A stretch of 37,714 nt of DNA from an uncultured Eubacteriales bacterium (GCA_949422855.1 CASPLG010000013.1:1-37714), one strand, 5' to 3'. Numbered from the stretch's first letter, positions 8,468 to 17,223 are shown. Notes: generated from the letters alone by a model not told the origin. Program-made: numbers and translations.

Positions 8468-9495
8468 TGGAGCATGATATAAATTTACTGAGAAAATATT
8501 GTCTTTCCGATGGTATTTCCGGAAACGAAGACAACATTAGAGACGAGATTATAAAAGAGATTTCAGGGTGCGGTGTGGATTATAATGTAGATGCATTGGG
8601 GAATCTCATAGTGTTTAAAAAAGGCAGGAAACGTTCTTCTACAAAGCTAATGGTTGTGGCTCATATGGATGAGGTCGGGCTTATAGTTAATCATATAACG
8701 CAACAAGGGTACCTGGGGTTTGATAAAGTCGGAGGTATCAATACAAATATACTCCCGGGGACAAATGTTCTTGTGGGAGAAAATAAAATTCCCGGGGTTA
8801 TAGGGCTGAAACCTATCCACTTAACCAAAAAAACGGAGCTGGCACAGCCGATAAACATAAAAGAACTTTTTATAGATATAGGTGCAAGGGACAGTGCTGA
8901 TGCTCAAAAGTATATAAATTTAGGTGATGGGGCCGTCTTTGATTCATGTTTTGATTGTACGAATAACAGGATATTATCCAAAGCACTGGACGACCGTAGT
9001 GGGTGTTTTATCCTTACAAATATGTTAAAAACCGACATGGAGTATGACACGTATTTTGTGTTTACTGTCCAAGAGGAAGTAGGATTAAGAGGTGCAAAGA
9101 CTGCAGCGTATACGGTAAATCCCGATTCTGCCATTGTAATAGAGGCCACGACTGCAAATGATATTGTCGGTTCTGACGAATCCGGCAAGATATGTGAATT
9201 AAATAAAGGTCCGGCTGTTTCCTTTATGGACAGGGCAAGCATATACAACAAAACATATTATAAATTAGCAATGTCTCTGGCGGGGAAAAACAATATACCC
9301 ATTCAGACTAAAGCAGGAGTAACCGGAGGAAATGATGCCGGTTCGATAAATCTTTCCCGTGGAGGGGTAAAAACAATAGCTTTATCTGTTCCGTGCCGCT
9401 ATTTGCATACTCCTGCGGGCATTATTTCGAGAAATGACTTGGAAAACACATATAAATTGGCACTATTGCTGGCAGAAGAGATATCATCCATGTAA
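8467..9495 (+). CDS. M42 family metallopeptidase, copy 2
   Basis: Second M42 aminopeptidase, 342 residues, starting at a GTG whose first base is the last base of the upstream TAG. Motifs: VVAHMDEVGLIVN, ALDDRSGCF, VQEEVGLRGAKTAAY, a Glu (VIEATTAND) in place of the Asp ligand seen in copy 1, and YLHTPAGIIS with the last His ligand. Glu at that site is known in some M42 proteins, so activity is likely. Divergence from copy 1 is high, so this is not a recent duplication. The tandem arrangement suggests different peptide specificities or a mixed complex (inference). Confidence 0.9.
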   Translation: MEHDINLLRKYCLSDGISGNEDNIRDEIIKEISGCGVDYNVDALGNLIVFKKGRKRSSTKLMVVAHMDEVGLIVNHITQQGYLGFDKVGGINTNILPGTNVLVGENKIPGVIGLKPIHLTKKTELAQPINIKELFIDIGARDSADAQKYINLGDGAVFDSCFDCTNNRILSKALDDRSGCFILTNMLKTDMEYDTYFVFTVQEEVGLRGAKTAAYTVNPDSAIVIEATTANDIVGSDESGKICELNKGPAVSFMDRASIYNKTYYKLAMSLAGKNNIPIQTKAGVTGGNDAGSINLSRGGVKTIALSVPCRYLHTPAGIISRNDLENTYKLALLLAEEISSM

Positions 9496-9525
9496 TTTTT
9501 TTGATATTTAAAAGGGTGAAACGGT

Positions 9526-10773
9526 ATGTTTAATATTAACAGTAAAATATTATCTGCATCACAAACAGCTATGGGGCTTTGTCGGGAGTCCTTTGAGAGA
9601 ATCTGCGAGATAACCGAATATAACCAGCACAAAATGTTGAAGGCGTTTATAGATTCCAAAGTAAGCGAGAGTCATTTCGCTGCATCTACAGGTTATGGCT
9701 ATTCTGATCGTGGCAGAGAAGTCCTTGATAGAGTATATGCAAGGGCCTTTGAAGCTGAGGATGCTTTAGTCCGTCACAATTTTTTAAGTGGTACGCACTG
9801 CCTTACTACGGCTCTTTTTGGAGTTTTGCGCCCCGGAGATAAAATGCTGTGCATCACAGGGCTCCCATACGATACTATGCTGGATGTTATAGGGATAAAT
9901 GGCAAATCGAGTGGCTCTTTGAAGGATTTCGGGATAGATTTTGAATATACAGATTTATTGGAGAATGGTGAACCTGATTATAACGCTATAAAAAACAAGC
10001 TGAAGTCATTCTATAAAGTTATATATATGCAGAGGTCCAGGGGGTATAGCCTGAGGGACTCCTTATCATCGCATGTGACGAAAAAATCCATTGAATTTAT
10101 AAAGGCAGTATCCCCTAAAAGTATAGTTTTAATTGACAACTGCTATGGAGAATTCGTGGAGAGAAGTGAACCTACAAAATTCGGTGCAGACTTGATTGTT
10201 GGCTCGCTGATAAAAAACCCCGGGGGAGGGATTGCGCCATGCGGGGGATATATTGCGGGGAGGAGGTCTCTAATTAAAGAGTGCTCATATAGGTTAACGG
10301 CTCCCGGCGTGGGGAGGGAAATAGGCGCGACTTTGGGTCACAATCGGGAGATGTTTATGGGAGCATTTAATTCACCGCATACGGTAGGAGAAGCACTGAA
10401 AAGTGCGGTATTTGCCTCAGCACTTTTTGAGCTGCTGGGGTATGAGGTTTTTCCGAGATACTGCGACTACAGGTCTGATATAGTTCAGAGCATTAAACTA
10501 AAAACTCCGAAAGCTCTAATATTATTTTGCCAAGGACTTCAAATGGGATCTCCGGTTGATTCATTTGTTGTGCCGGAGCCTTGGGATATGCCCGGGTATA
10601 ATGATAAGGTAATAATGGCGGCGGGGACGTTTACTTTGGGGTCATCTATAGAATTGTCCGCCGACGCTCCCTTAAGGGAACCCTATGCAGTGTGGATGCA
10701 GGGAGGAATAAATTTTCACAGTGCAAAGGCCGGAATACTTATTGCAGTAAATCATATGCTTAATAACCTTTAG
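9526..10773 (+). CDS. PLP-dependent enzyme, methionine gamma-lyase/aluminium-resistance family (YnbB-like)
   Basis: Fold-type I pyridoxal-phosphate enzyme of 415 residues, similar to Bacillus YnbB. Key places: GYGYSDRGREVLDRVYA near residue 58, the PLP-contact region HNFLSGTHCL, an Asp in LIDNCYGEF that would hold the PLP ring nitrogen, and GSLIKNPGGGIAPCGGY with the Schiff-base Lys. The C-terminal part contains AVWMQGGINF. The usual name methionine gamma-lyase comes from family databases; the physiological reaction of this branch is not settled. The start ATG has AAAGGGTGAAA upstream, 31 bases after the M42 gene, so it probably closes the murD cluster. Confidence 0.88.
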   Translation: MFNINSKILSASQTAMGLCRESFERICEITEYNQHKMLKAFIDSKVSESHFAASTGYGYSDRGREVLDRVYARAFEAEDALVRHNFLSGTHCLTTALFGVLRPGDKMLCITGLPYDTMLDVIGINGKSSGSLKDFGIDFEYTDLLENGEPDYNAIKNKLKSFYKVIYMQRSRGYSLRDSLSSHVTKKSIEFIKAVSPKSIVLIDNCYGEFVERSEPTKFGADLIVGSLIKNPGGGIAPCGGYIAGRRSLIKECSYRLTAPGVGREIGATLGHNREMFMGAFNSPHTVGEALKSAVFASALFELLGYEVFPRYCDYRSDIVQSIKLKTPKALILFCQGLQMGSPVDSFVVPEPWDMPGYNDKVIMAAGTFTLGSSIELSADAPLREPYAVWMQGGINFHSAKAGILIAVNHMLNNL

Positions 10774-10806
10774 CCAATTCTGGCTATAAATGATAAAAGC
10801 AAAAAA

Positions 10807-10854
10807 TGGAGAAATACTATTAAATCAGATGAAAAATATAGTGCAGTGTCTCTA
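10807..10854. other. Hairpin related to the paralog-cassette terminators
   Basis: Between the YnbB-like gene and the tRNAs there is an A-run followed by TGGAGA and, 36 bases later, TCTCTA, an arrangement like the hairpins at 1807 and 2553. On the minus strand it would look like a terminator, but no minus-strand gene precedes it. No clear terminator for the plus-strand gene is visible apart from a small AGCCA/TGGCT hairpin at its stop codon. Confidence 0.25.
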
Positions 10855-10935
10855 AATCTTCTCTGAAAAGTACAAGTTTAGCCTTTGTTGTAAATGCACC
10901 CTCCTTACTTCTTTTTTAAAAATGTATTTATTTGA

Positions 10936-10964
10936 TTGACATATTGGGATTACTCGTGTAGAAT
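10936..10964 (+). promoter_or_regulatory. Sigma-A promoter of the tRNA-Leu genes
   Basis: TTGACA, 17 bases, TAGAAT; the -10 ends 11 bases before the mature tRNA 5' end. Confidence 0.8.
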
Positions 10965-10975
10965 ATATGTGTCGG

Positions 10976-11062
10976 GCGGATATGGCGGAATTGGCAGACG
11001 CGTATGGTTCAGGTCCATATGAATGAAAATTCATGCAGGTTCAACTCCTGTTATCCGCACCA
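10976..11062 (+). tRNA. tRNA-Leu, anticodon CAG
   Basis: Complete cloverleaf: acceptor GCGGATA pairs with TATCCGC, discriminator A, encoded CCA (11060-11062). The anticodon arm TATGG-TTCAGGT-CCATA gives anticodon CAG. A long variable arm (TGAAT-GAAA-ATTCA) and the leucine-type D-arm sequence GCGGAATTGGCAGACGC support class II tRNA-Leu. T-arm GCAGG-TTCAACT-CCTGT. Confidence 0.95.
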
Positions 11063-11114
11063 GGGAATTCTGAAAGCGAATTGTATTGTAGATTTTGGTT
11101 CTGTGGTTTGTTGT

Positions 11115-11200
11115 GCGAGTATGGCGGAATTGGCAGACGCGCTAGATTTAGGTTCTAGTGGGAGATCCCCGTGCAGGTTCAACTCCTGTTACTCGCACCA
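11115..11200 (+). tRNA. tRNA-Leu, anticodon TAG
   Basis: Acceptor GCGAGTA/TACTCGC, discriminator A, encoded CCA. The anticodon arm CTAGA-TTTAGGT-TCTAG gives TAG. D-arm and T-arm are identical to the upstream tRNA-Leu, so the two probably arose by duplication and are co-transcribed. The variable arm differs (GGGAGATCCCC). Confidence 0.95.
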
Positions 11201-11328
11201 AAAAATCAAAAAGTGAGTCGAACGGCGGGCGAAGGACAGATTTAATTTCGGTTCTATAACAAATTTTTGGGTAAGCAAATAAAGTCAAAGGGAAACAAGT
11301 TAGTAATGATAAATGGAGGAAAGATTTT

Positions 11329-11787
11329 ATGAGCTGCCATAACGTTGGTCGGGCACTGAACAATGTTGTCCGCGAAGTAATGAATCTATATGATGCAGGT
11401 GATATAAGCAAGGATGCAGCTAAGAGACTTGCGCTTAGATGCTGCAGGAGTGTCGCATGGTGTGATGGGAGTGAAGGCGAGGCGATTGACTATATTAGTG
11501 CGTGCGTTTGCGGAAGGTGCTTTAAGTTAATTCCAAAAGGTGAGCCAATATATTCCACCTGGCAGGTGTCAAGTGCTGTGCCTAATCAATACGAAATCAA
11601 GGATGAAAATGGCGATGAGTTGCCGACTGATGGACTCTGCGAAGAGTGCTTTGATATTGTCTTGGATCATCATTGTGGAGAAAAGGGCGCAGGAAAAAGA
11701 GAAAGAGACATCCAAAAGAAATTTGAAGACTGTGTAAGCACCGGCGAATACAAAGACGACAACAATGGATGCAGATGGGTAGATTAA
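11329..11787 (+). CDS. Cys-rich hypothetical protein
   Basis: Protein of 152 residues that I cannot assign to a named family. The ATG follows AAATGGAGGAAAG, a strong RBS. There are 13 cysteines, many paired: RCC, CVCGRC (about residues 59-64), CEEC (about 103-106), a single Cys in HHCGEKG, and NNGCRW at the C-terminus. CxxC pairs with nearby His suggest a zinc-stabilised fold, probably cytosolic because there is no signal peptide or membrane segment. The second half is rich in charged residues. It stands alone between the tRNA-Leu pair and the 5'-nucleotidase gene. No genetic context hints at a role. Confidence 0.7.
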   Translation: MSCHNVGRALNNVVREVMNLYDAGDISKDAAKRLALRCCRSVAWCDGSEGEAIDYISACVCGRCFKLIPKGEPIYSTWQVSSAVPNQYEIKDENGDELPTDGLCEECFDIVLDHHCGEKGAGKRERDIQKKFEDCVSTGEYKDDNNGCRWVD

Positions 11788-11910
11788 ACAAGTTGTTTAT
11801 TTGCACACTATAATTGGCTGAAGCTCGCATTATTACTGGATTTCTTCAAGCCCCTATTGGGTATCCGCACCATTTTTAATGTCAAAATTTTAAAATATGG
11901 GGAATTTGGA

Positions 11911-13434
11911 ATGAAAAAGTTTAAGCTTGTTGATCTGTTTTTTGTATTAACATTTATCTGTTTTGTGTCACTAGGGTGTTCGCAGGGTGCTAGGGCAAAA
12001 GATTTAGATTTAAAGATAGTTTTTACGAATGATATTCACGGTAAAATTGTTGGTGATGAAGATGCTCAAACCGGCAAATTTATTGGATATTCAAAGATTG
12101 CATCTTACATATCACAAGTTAAGGATAATAAAAACACATTGATAATAGACGCCGGTGATGCCTTTCACGGAGATACAGTTGCGAATTTATCGCAAGGGCA
12201 AGCGGTTTTAAGTATTATGAACGAAATTGGCTACAATTATTTTTTGCCCGGAAATCACGATTTTAATTTTGGGAAAGAACGTTTATCAAAGCTCGTACAT
12301 GATGGCAGTTTCAAAACAATTTGTTCTAATTTATTAAATGAAGGTATGCCGATGTTTGAAGAAAACGATATTTTTGAAATTGGTGGTGTAAAAATCGGGA
12401 TTTTTGGTTTAACTTCGCCGGAATTAATAACTAAAAGTAATCTTAAAAATATTGAAGGAATTGAAGTTACACCGCCTATTGAAGCTGCAAAAAAGCAAGT
12501 TGAATTTCTTAAAGGAAAAGGTGCAGACTTTATAATTTTAATTTCTCATTTAGGGATACTTAGTCCGGAAGAAAGCTGGAGTTCTTATGCTGTTCGTGAT
12601 AATGTTTCTGGAATTGACCTAATTATTGACTCTCACAGCCATAATGTACTTGCTGATTTTAACCAATCAGAAGGGAAAGCGGTCATAACATCTGCGGGAA
12701 TCGGCGGCCAAAATGTAGGTGTTATTGACATAACAATTAAAGACAAAATCAAAGAAATTAAGCCATATAATTTGGATTTTCATGATTTTAAAGATATTCC
12801 TAAAAATGAAAAAGTTGAGGAGATTATTAAGTCTGAAACTGATAAAATCAAGCCGGTTTTGGAGCAAAAAATTGGTTATACAAACGTTTATCTAAATGGT
12901 GATAGAGAATCGATTCGGATTAAAGAAACAAACCTTGCGAAAATTACTGGTGAGGCTATCTTGAAAGAAACGGGTGCAGACATTGCATTTTTAAATGCAG
13001 GCGCATTTCGTAGCAGTATTGAAGTTGGAGATATTAAAATGGCAGATGTTTTGCGTGTATTTTCGTTAGGGCATTGTATTGTTACAAAATCTGTATCGGG
13101 TGAAAACATTATAAAGGCTCTTGAACTTGCACTTAGACAATATCCTGAAATGTCTGCTCTTTTTCCTCAAATTGCAGGAATGACATTTGAAATCATTGGT
13201 ACGGAAGGGAACAATAAAGTCAAAGATGTGATTATAAATGGTAGCAAAATAGATCAAAAAAAAGAATATATTTTTGCTACAAATGATTTTTTAGCATCTG
13301 GGGGCGATGGTTTTGATATGATAAAAAGTAGTAAAGAGTTAAAACAGTTTGATTCTTTAGATAAGATTTTTGCAAAACATGTGTCTGAAATAAGCCCTAT
13401 TGGTTTAGATTCTAATCTTAAAAAATCAGCTTAA
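11911..13434 (+). CDS. Secreted lipoprotein 5'-nucleotidase / UDP-sugar hydrolase family metallophosphatase
   Basis: About 507 residues from the ATG at 11911 (a TTG at 11857 lies in frame, but the signal peptide begins MKKFKLVDLFF at the ATG). A lipobox-like VSLGC suggests a lipid-anchored surface enzyme. The N-terminal metallophosphatase domain shows FTNDIHGK, DAGDAFHG, GNHDFNFG, ISHLG and SHSHN (dinuclear metal ligands). The C-terminal 5'-nucleotidase domain shows NAGAFRSS and ASGGDGFDM (substrate binding). It likely releases nucleosides and phosphate from external nucleotides. It prefers ATT for Ile where neighbours favour ATA, hinting at acquisition. Stands alone, with no clear partner genes. 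Confidence 0.92.
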   Translation: MKKFKLVDLFFVLTFICFVSLGCSQGARAKDLDLKIVFTNDIHGKIVGDEDAQTGKFIGYSKIASYISQVKDNKNTLIIDAGDAFHGDTVANLSQGQAVLSIMNEIGYNYFLPGNHDFNFGKERLSKLVHDGSFKTICSNLLNEGMPMFEENDIFEIGGVKIGIFGLTSPELITKSNLKNIEGIEVTPPIEAAKKQVEFLKGKGADFIILISHLGILSPEESWSSYAVRDNVSGIDLIIDSHSHNVLADFNQSEGKAVITSAGIGGQNVGVIDITIKDKIKEIKPYNLDFHDFKDIPKNEKVEEIIKSETDKIKPVLEQKIGYTNVYLNGDRESIRIKETNLAKITGEAILKETGADIAFLNAGAFRSSIEVGDIKMADVLRVFSLGHCIVTKSVSGENIIKALELALRQYPEMSALFPQIAGMTFEIIGTEGNNKVKDVIINGSKIDQKKEYIFATNDFLASGGDGFDMIKSSKELKQFDSLDKIFAKHVSEISPIGLDSNLKKSA

Positions 13435-13558
13435 ATCATTATTGAGTAAATATGCAGCAACATAATTTATAAAAATCTAATCTTCGTTAATGGTTCTATT
13501 CTTGAATACTTTTCATCAGAGTCTGTATAATTTAGTCCAAAAGCCTTGCTAACCATCA

Positions 13559-13783
13559 TTATTTCATGAAAAGAGTAGATGGTCCCTCACTAATATAAAC
13601 ACCCAATATTGCCAGTTTGAGGCCTGCCAACAACGACCGAGATACTTCTATGAGTTCCGCAACTGTCATTAAAACCCTCGTAGTACCTGAAGACCCCGCT
13701 ATGATTTGAACAGAACGATTATTTCCTTGCTGTTGAAATGATGTATTCATTTTTATATCCCAGTACTTAAATCCGGGCGTCAT
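13559..13783 (-). CDS. Doubtful small hypothetical protein
   Basis: Open frame of up to 74 codons. A better start is the ATG about 11 codons in (MNTSFQQQGNN), with GGGA about 8 bases upstream; the ATG at 13783 has no RBS. The C-terminal half is hydrophobic. The upstream start lies in the loop of a perfect 9-bp inverted repeat (13761-13769 and 13793-13801). No family recognised; it could be chance. Confidence 0.25.
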   Translation of the reverse strand: MTPGFKYWDIKMNTSFQQQGNNRSVQIIAGSSGTTRVLMTVAELIEVSRSLLAGLKLAILGVYISEGPSTLFMK

Positions 13784-13801
13784 TGTTTTTCGTAAGTACT
13801 G
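13761..13801. repeat. 9-bp perfect inverted repeat
   Basis: CAGTACTTA and TAAGTACTG separated by 23 bases. It could be an operator or a leader hairpin for the small minus-strand frame; no other role is evident. Confidence 0.4.
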
Positions 13802-13861
13802 ATCAATAATAAAATTTGATGGTTTATTACAATATAAAATTAGTAAATAAACAATAAAATA

Positions 13862-13903
13862 TACACATAAAAATCTGCTAAATCAGAGCAGATTTCATGT
13901 GTA
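13862..13903 (-). terminator. Strong hairpin, probable terminator of the P-loop ATPase gene
   Basis: Two stacked stems: TACACAT/ATGTGTA (7 bp) and AAATCTGCT/AGCAGATTT (9 bp) around a 7-base loop. It lies about 90 bases downstream of the minus-strand ATPase gene and is followed on that strand by an AT-rich, T-rich stretch without a perfect T-run. Confidence 0.55.
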
Positions 13904-13995
13904 ATTTTGTTAATATTATCTATGACCGCTCTGTGAGTTTTAACAATAGTAATAATATTTCTCTCTTGATTAGGCCACTGTCATTGCGCTTACGG

Positions 13996-15093
13996 TTAAC
14001 GTATATCCATTATTTCATTGATTAATTGTTTGGTAAGTTTGTTTATGCCCTCGAAATCCATTGTGGGGACATACATGTTTTCTATTTCATCGTGTATGTA
14101 TTTAGACTTATTTAGGTTTTTTATAACTTCTAATAACAATTCTCGTTCAATTTTACGGTCGAATGTCAAAAGACGGGAATGTGAAGACAGAACTTTTCTA
14201 TCCAGAAATCTTTTTGAGTTAATCTTTCTGGAGCTACCTTTCAGATGTTCTAGTGGATGGTTTGTATTTGATACAGTAAACGCTATCCTAGAATCGGGAA
14301 ATATCAGACTTTCAATTTTATTTTTAGGATCTAGCGGACAATAACATGTTATTATGTTATGGCCTAAGCTCAAAGCCGCCTGTCGTACATAATTTAGTAT
14401 GATTGTACTGATGATCCCGGAATCGTCATCTATTATGTATAGATTTTCGCATATTGATGTAAGGGTATCTTCTAGGAAAATAACTCCGTATGGTGTAATT
14501 GCACTGATAAACCTTACCTTTTCATGTCCGGGAACATCTGAGATTTTTTTAAAGAGTTTTTTCGTTAAATTTCTGGAATATTGGCGGACTTTTTTTCTAT
14601 TTACTGCACATGAAGTCATATTTACAATGTCATTTTTTATACTTCTATATGCACGCAGGTAACCTTTTGCTCTAGTCCTAAACAAAAGATTTTTGTGTGA
14701 TAAATTTAAAATCTCAGATCTTTTAGCGGATATTGAATCAGAGTCCCAGAAATCTCCCAAATTAACAATTTTATCAGATATACCGGGGTATACAGGATCC
14801 ATTGTATGAGGTGCAGTGCCATCAACAATGGATATTTTTTTCTCGTTCATTATAACTGCATCTAAAGAATCAGGATCAGATGGGCAATAAATTAATTCAG
14901 TTTCGATTCCCCTACCTATAGCATGAGTAGCAATTTTTTTCATCAAGCTGGATTTTCCGGTACCCGGCCCTCCTTTTAGTATGTAACAAAACCACCCATC
15001 TTCCGGATCATACAAATTGTCAAAGAGTGAGAAAAAGCCAAGCGGCGAATTTGCACCTAAAAAAAATTTAGGCGTATTCTTCAAATAATCCAT
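13996..15093 (-). CDS. P-loop ATPase of unknown role (PRK06851-like)
   Basis: Predicted cytosolic ATP-binding protein of 365 residues. The Walker A motif GGPGTGKSSLMKKI lies at about residues 41-54. It is followed by YCPSDPDSLDAV and IVDGTAPHTMDP, which are hallmarks I associate with an uncharacterised Firmicutes family (catalogued as PRK06851). The C-terminal half (from about 185) resembles a second, degenerate nucleotide-binding lobe without its own Walker A. The ATG has GGAGGGATAATT directly upstream. No operon partners. The family function is not known; the DGTAP segment may be a Walker B region (inference). Confidence 0.72.
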   Translation of the reverse strand: MDYLKNTPKFFLGANSPLGFFSLFDNLYDPEDGWFCYILKGGPGTGKSSLMKKIATHAIGRGIETELIYCPSDPDSLDAVIMNEKKISIVDGTAPHTMDPVYPGISDKIVNLGDFWDSDSISAKRSEILNLSHKNLLFRTRAKGYLRAYRSIKNDIVNMTSCAVNRKKVRQYSRNLTKKLFKKISDVPGHEKVRFISAITPYGVIFLEDTLTSICENLYIIDDDSGIISTIILNYVRQAALSLGHNIITCYCPLDPKNKIESLIFPDSRIAFTVSNTNHPLEHLKGSSRKINSKRFLDRKVLSSHSRLLTFDRKIERELLLEVIKNLNKSKYIHDEIENMYVPTMDFEGINKLTKQLINEIMDIR

Positions 15094-15398
15094 AATTATC
15101 CCTCCTTTTAGGATATTATGAATTATTTTAATATCTTGTGAAAGAATGCGGCATGGAACAAAGATGATATAAATTTGAAAAGTCTAAACATTGATTCTAA
15201 CAAACTGTATGTCTATGTTCGCTCTGAAGACGACATACTTCTAATGATAGCAAAAGCTCTTAGGTTCGATTCATCTTACACCAGTGATAACGAGGCTATG
15301 ACGACGACGATTAGGGTTTGTTAAACAAAAAGGCAGAAAATAAAGTTATATACCGATTAGCAAATCTGTATGATTTAATTATGTTTTAACTAAAGAAG
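15094..15398. other. Gene-poor stretch with a decayed coding fragment
   Basis: Upstream of the ATPase gene. On the plus strand 15163-15324 stays open and reads INLKSLNIDSNKLYVYVRSE and onward to a TAA, with no start codon: it looks like the C-terminal remnant of a lost gene. I do not recognise the family. Confidence 0.35.
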
Positions 15399-15438
15399 TA
15401 CGCAGAGCGTATTTCAAGAACCACGCGCTATGCGCGTG
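15399..15438 (+). repeat. Left-end hairpins of an IS200/IS605-type element
   Basis: Two small perfect hairpins: TACGC-AGA-GCGTA (15399-15411) and CACGCGC-TAT-GCGCGTG (15422-15438). Subterminal hairpins of this size are what TnpA of this family recognises. They lie about 80 bases upstream of the tnpA remnant. Confidence 0.55.
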
Positions 15439-15505
15439 AGATTAAGACTTAAGTAAAAACAACACTTTTTAAAGTATAATGGTGAAATTCAAGCCACCAA
15501 AATAA

Positions 15506-15816
15506 ATGAAAGATGTTTTTATGGCACAAGGTTTATTACACAGTAAGTGGTTATGCAGGTATCATATAGTATTTACTCCAAAATATAGAAGGAAGGTAAT
15601 ATATTATAAATTGAGAGCAGATATACAGAAGATAATAAAAGATTTGTGCAGATGGAAGGGCATAGAAATAATAGAAGGACATATGGTGCCATATCATATA
15701 CACCTTTTACTATCAATTCCTCCAAAGTATAGCGTGTCTCAAAGCATGGGATGCCTAAAGGGAAAAAGTACAATGAGGATCTGCCAAAGACATGCAAATT
15801 TAAAGTACAAATTTAG
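15506..15816 (+). pseudogene. tnpA: IS200/IS605-family TnpA transposase, 3' truncated
   Basis: The N-terminal two thirds of a Y1 HUH transposase: CRYHIVFTPKYRRKV at the start and PYHIHLLLSIPP carrying the HUH metal-binding His pair. Homology stops around KYKFRR near 15816. After that the same frame runs for about 45 codons through terminase DNA read out of frame, ending at 15958. The catalytic tyrosine of the C-terminal helix is lost, so it cannot transpose itself. The likely start is the ATG at 15521 (MAQGLLHSKW). The left-end hairpins remain just upstream, but no right end is visible. Confidence 0.85.
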
Positions 15817-16559
15817 AAGACCCAGTGAGAAGCAGAAAAACTTTACTAAGCCTCATTGCTTGGATTTTAATGATTGTGCAGTATCCAAAAAACAGCCAAT
15901 TTCTTATGGTCGGAAAAACAATTACGAGCTTAAAGCGAAACTGTCTTGTATTGCCTGAAAGTCTCTGCCCCAAAGGTGATTTTCCATTTTCTATATCTAA
16001 AAAAGAGGCGTTGCTGCTTGGCAGGAAAATATATCTTGAGGGTGTAAACGACAGCCGTGCGGAAAACAAAATTAGGGGAATGACGCTGCAGGCTGCTTAC
16101 TGTGATGAATTAACGCTTTTTACAGAAGATTTTTTTGCCATACTTTTGTCACGTCTTTCTATGGCGAATGCGAAACTTTTGGGCACGACAAACCCTGATT
16201 CCTCCTCACACTGGCTGATGAAAAAATATATTTCCCGAAAAGACAATCTGGATTTGAAAATCTGGAATTTTTTATTGGATGACAACGATACAATCCCCGA
16301 AGGCACCATAAAAGCCATGAAAAACGAGTATACAGGTGTTTTTTACGATAGATTTATTCTCTGGGTAAGTGGGTGTCGGCCGAGGGCGTTATTTACACGA
16401 AAATTGCCAACGAAAAGGAAAAAATACATAGCGGCAAAAGTTCCGAAATAGGACATACAAAACGTTTTTATCGGGATTGACTGCGGGGCAAGCAAGTCAA
16501 AAACAGCATTTATTGCAGCCGGCATAACCCAGGGGTTTAAAGATGTTTACGTCCTATAA
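15817..16559 (+). pseudogene. Phage terminase large subunit (PBSX/TP901-like), decayed
   Basis: Remnant of the packaging ATPase-nuclease. It begins at the P-loop, which reads DPVRSRKT where the family has GPVRSGKT, so both glycines are changed (consistent with G-to-A transitions). It continues through MTLQAAYCDELTLFTEDFF (Walker B region) and GTTNPDSSSHWLMKKYI. A frame shift occurs near 16360 (KWVSAEGVIYTKIANEKEK in the next frame) and another near 16460, after which IGIDCGASKSKTAFIAAG, the nuclease domain, can be read up to a TAA at 16557. The N-terminal part is missing at the IS junction. Confidence 0.85.
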
Positions 16560-17223
16560 AACCAAATATCATCAATAATTCTGATTTAAATTCACCGTTC
16601 GGAATCCCGATATATGCGAACAGTTTAGACGTAATTAAAGCTGCAGACGTAACCTATGGCAGCTTTGTCAACGAAATACGAAACGGCTTTTTGTGACGCA
16701 AGAGGCAATGAAAGTCGGAGGTGACAGATGTTTTAAAAATGCGTTTGACCCGCAAGACGTAGTTTTCTACATTTTAGACGGAAATTTCAACGACAACAAG
16801 GCAAATTACGTGCAGGAGGTCAACGGTCAGTTGAGGGTAGATGACCTCACGCAGGCTATAAAAACACATCTAACGTTTCTCTCAATAAAACTTGGGCTAG
16901 ATTCCGGTTATTTCAGTTTTGAAAAGGGAGTTGCGACCAAAACGGCAACTGAGGTTATCAGCGAAAGTGACAAGACTTTTAGAACCCTAAAAAGGCACGA
17001 GCAAGTTCTGGATAGTGCTATAAGAGAAATGATTCAGTCAATCGTCAAAATTGGCAACCAATATGGACTATTTAATATCAACGACGAGGTTATTAATATT
17101 GATTTTGACGACAGTATCATAGGAAGCAAAGGCCAGGAAAGGCTGCAAGACCGACAGGATATAGCGATTGACGCACAAAGCTTGGTTGAATACCGTATGA
17201 AAAATGGTATGGTGAGGACTTAA
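16560..17223 (+). pseudogene. Phage portal protein, C-terminal part, frameshifted
   Basis: The fragment starts with SPFGIPIYANSLDVIKAAD, then changes frame near 16690 into a 176-codon frame running to 17223 (VTQEAMKVGG, DPQDVVFY, NGQLRVDDLTQAI, ATEVISESDKTFRT, INIDFDDSI). This order is typical of portal proteins of siphophages that use a PBSX/TP901-like terminase. Near 17200 the family sequence MKWYGED is broken by two extra A, giving MKNGMVRT and a stop. The first half of the gene is missing. It lies immediately after the terminase fragment, as in phage packaging modules. Confidence 0.82.

Noticed and set aside
11850..11872. Possible third tRNA 3' end (TATCCGCACCA)
   Set aside because: The T-stem and T-loop positions do not fit a tRNA; only the last 11 bases match, so I treat it as a repeat.
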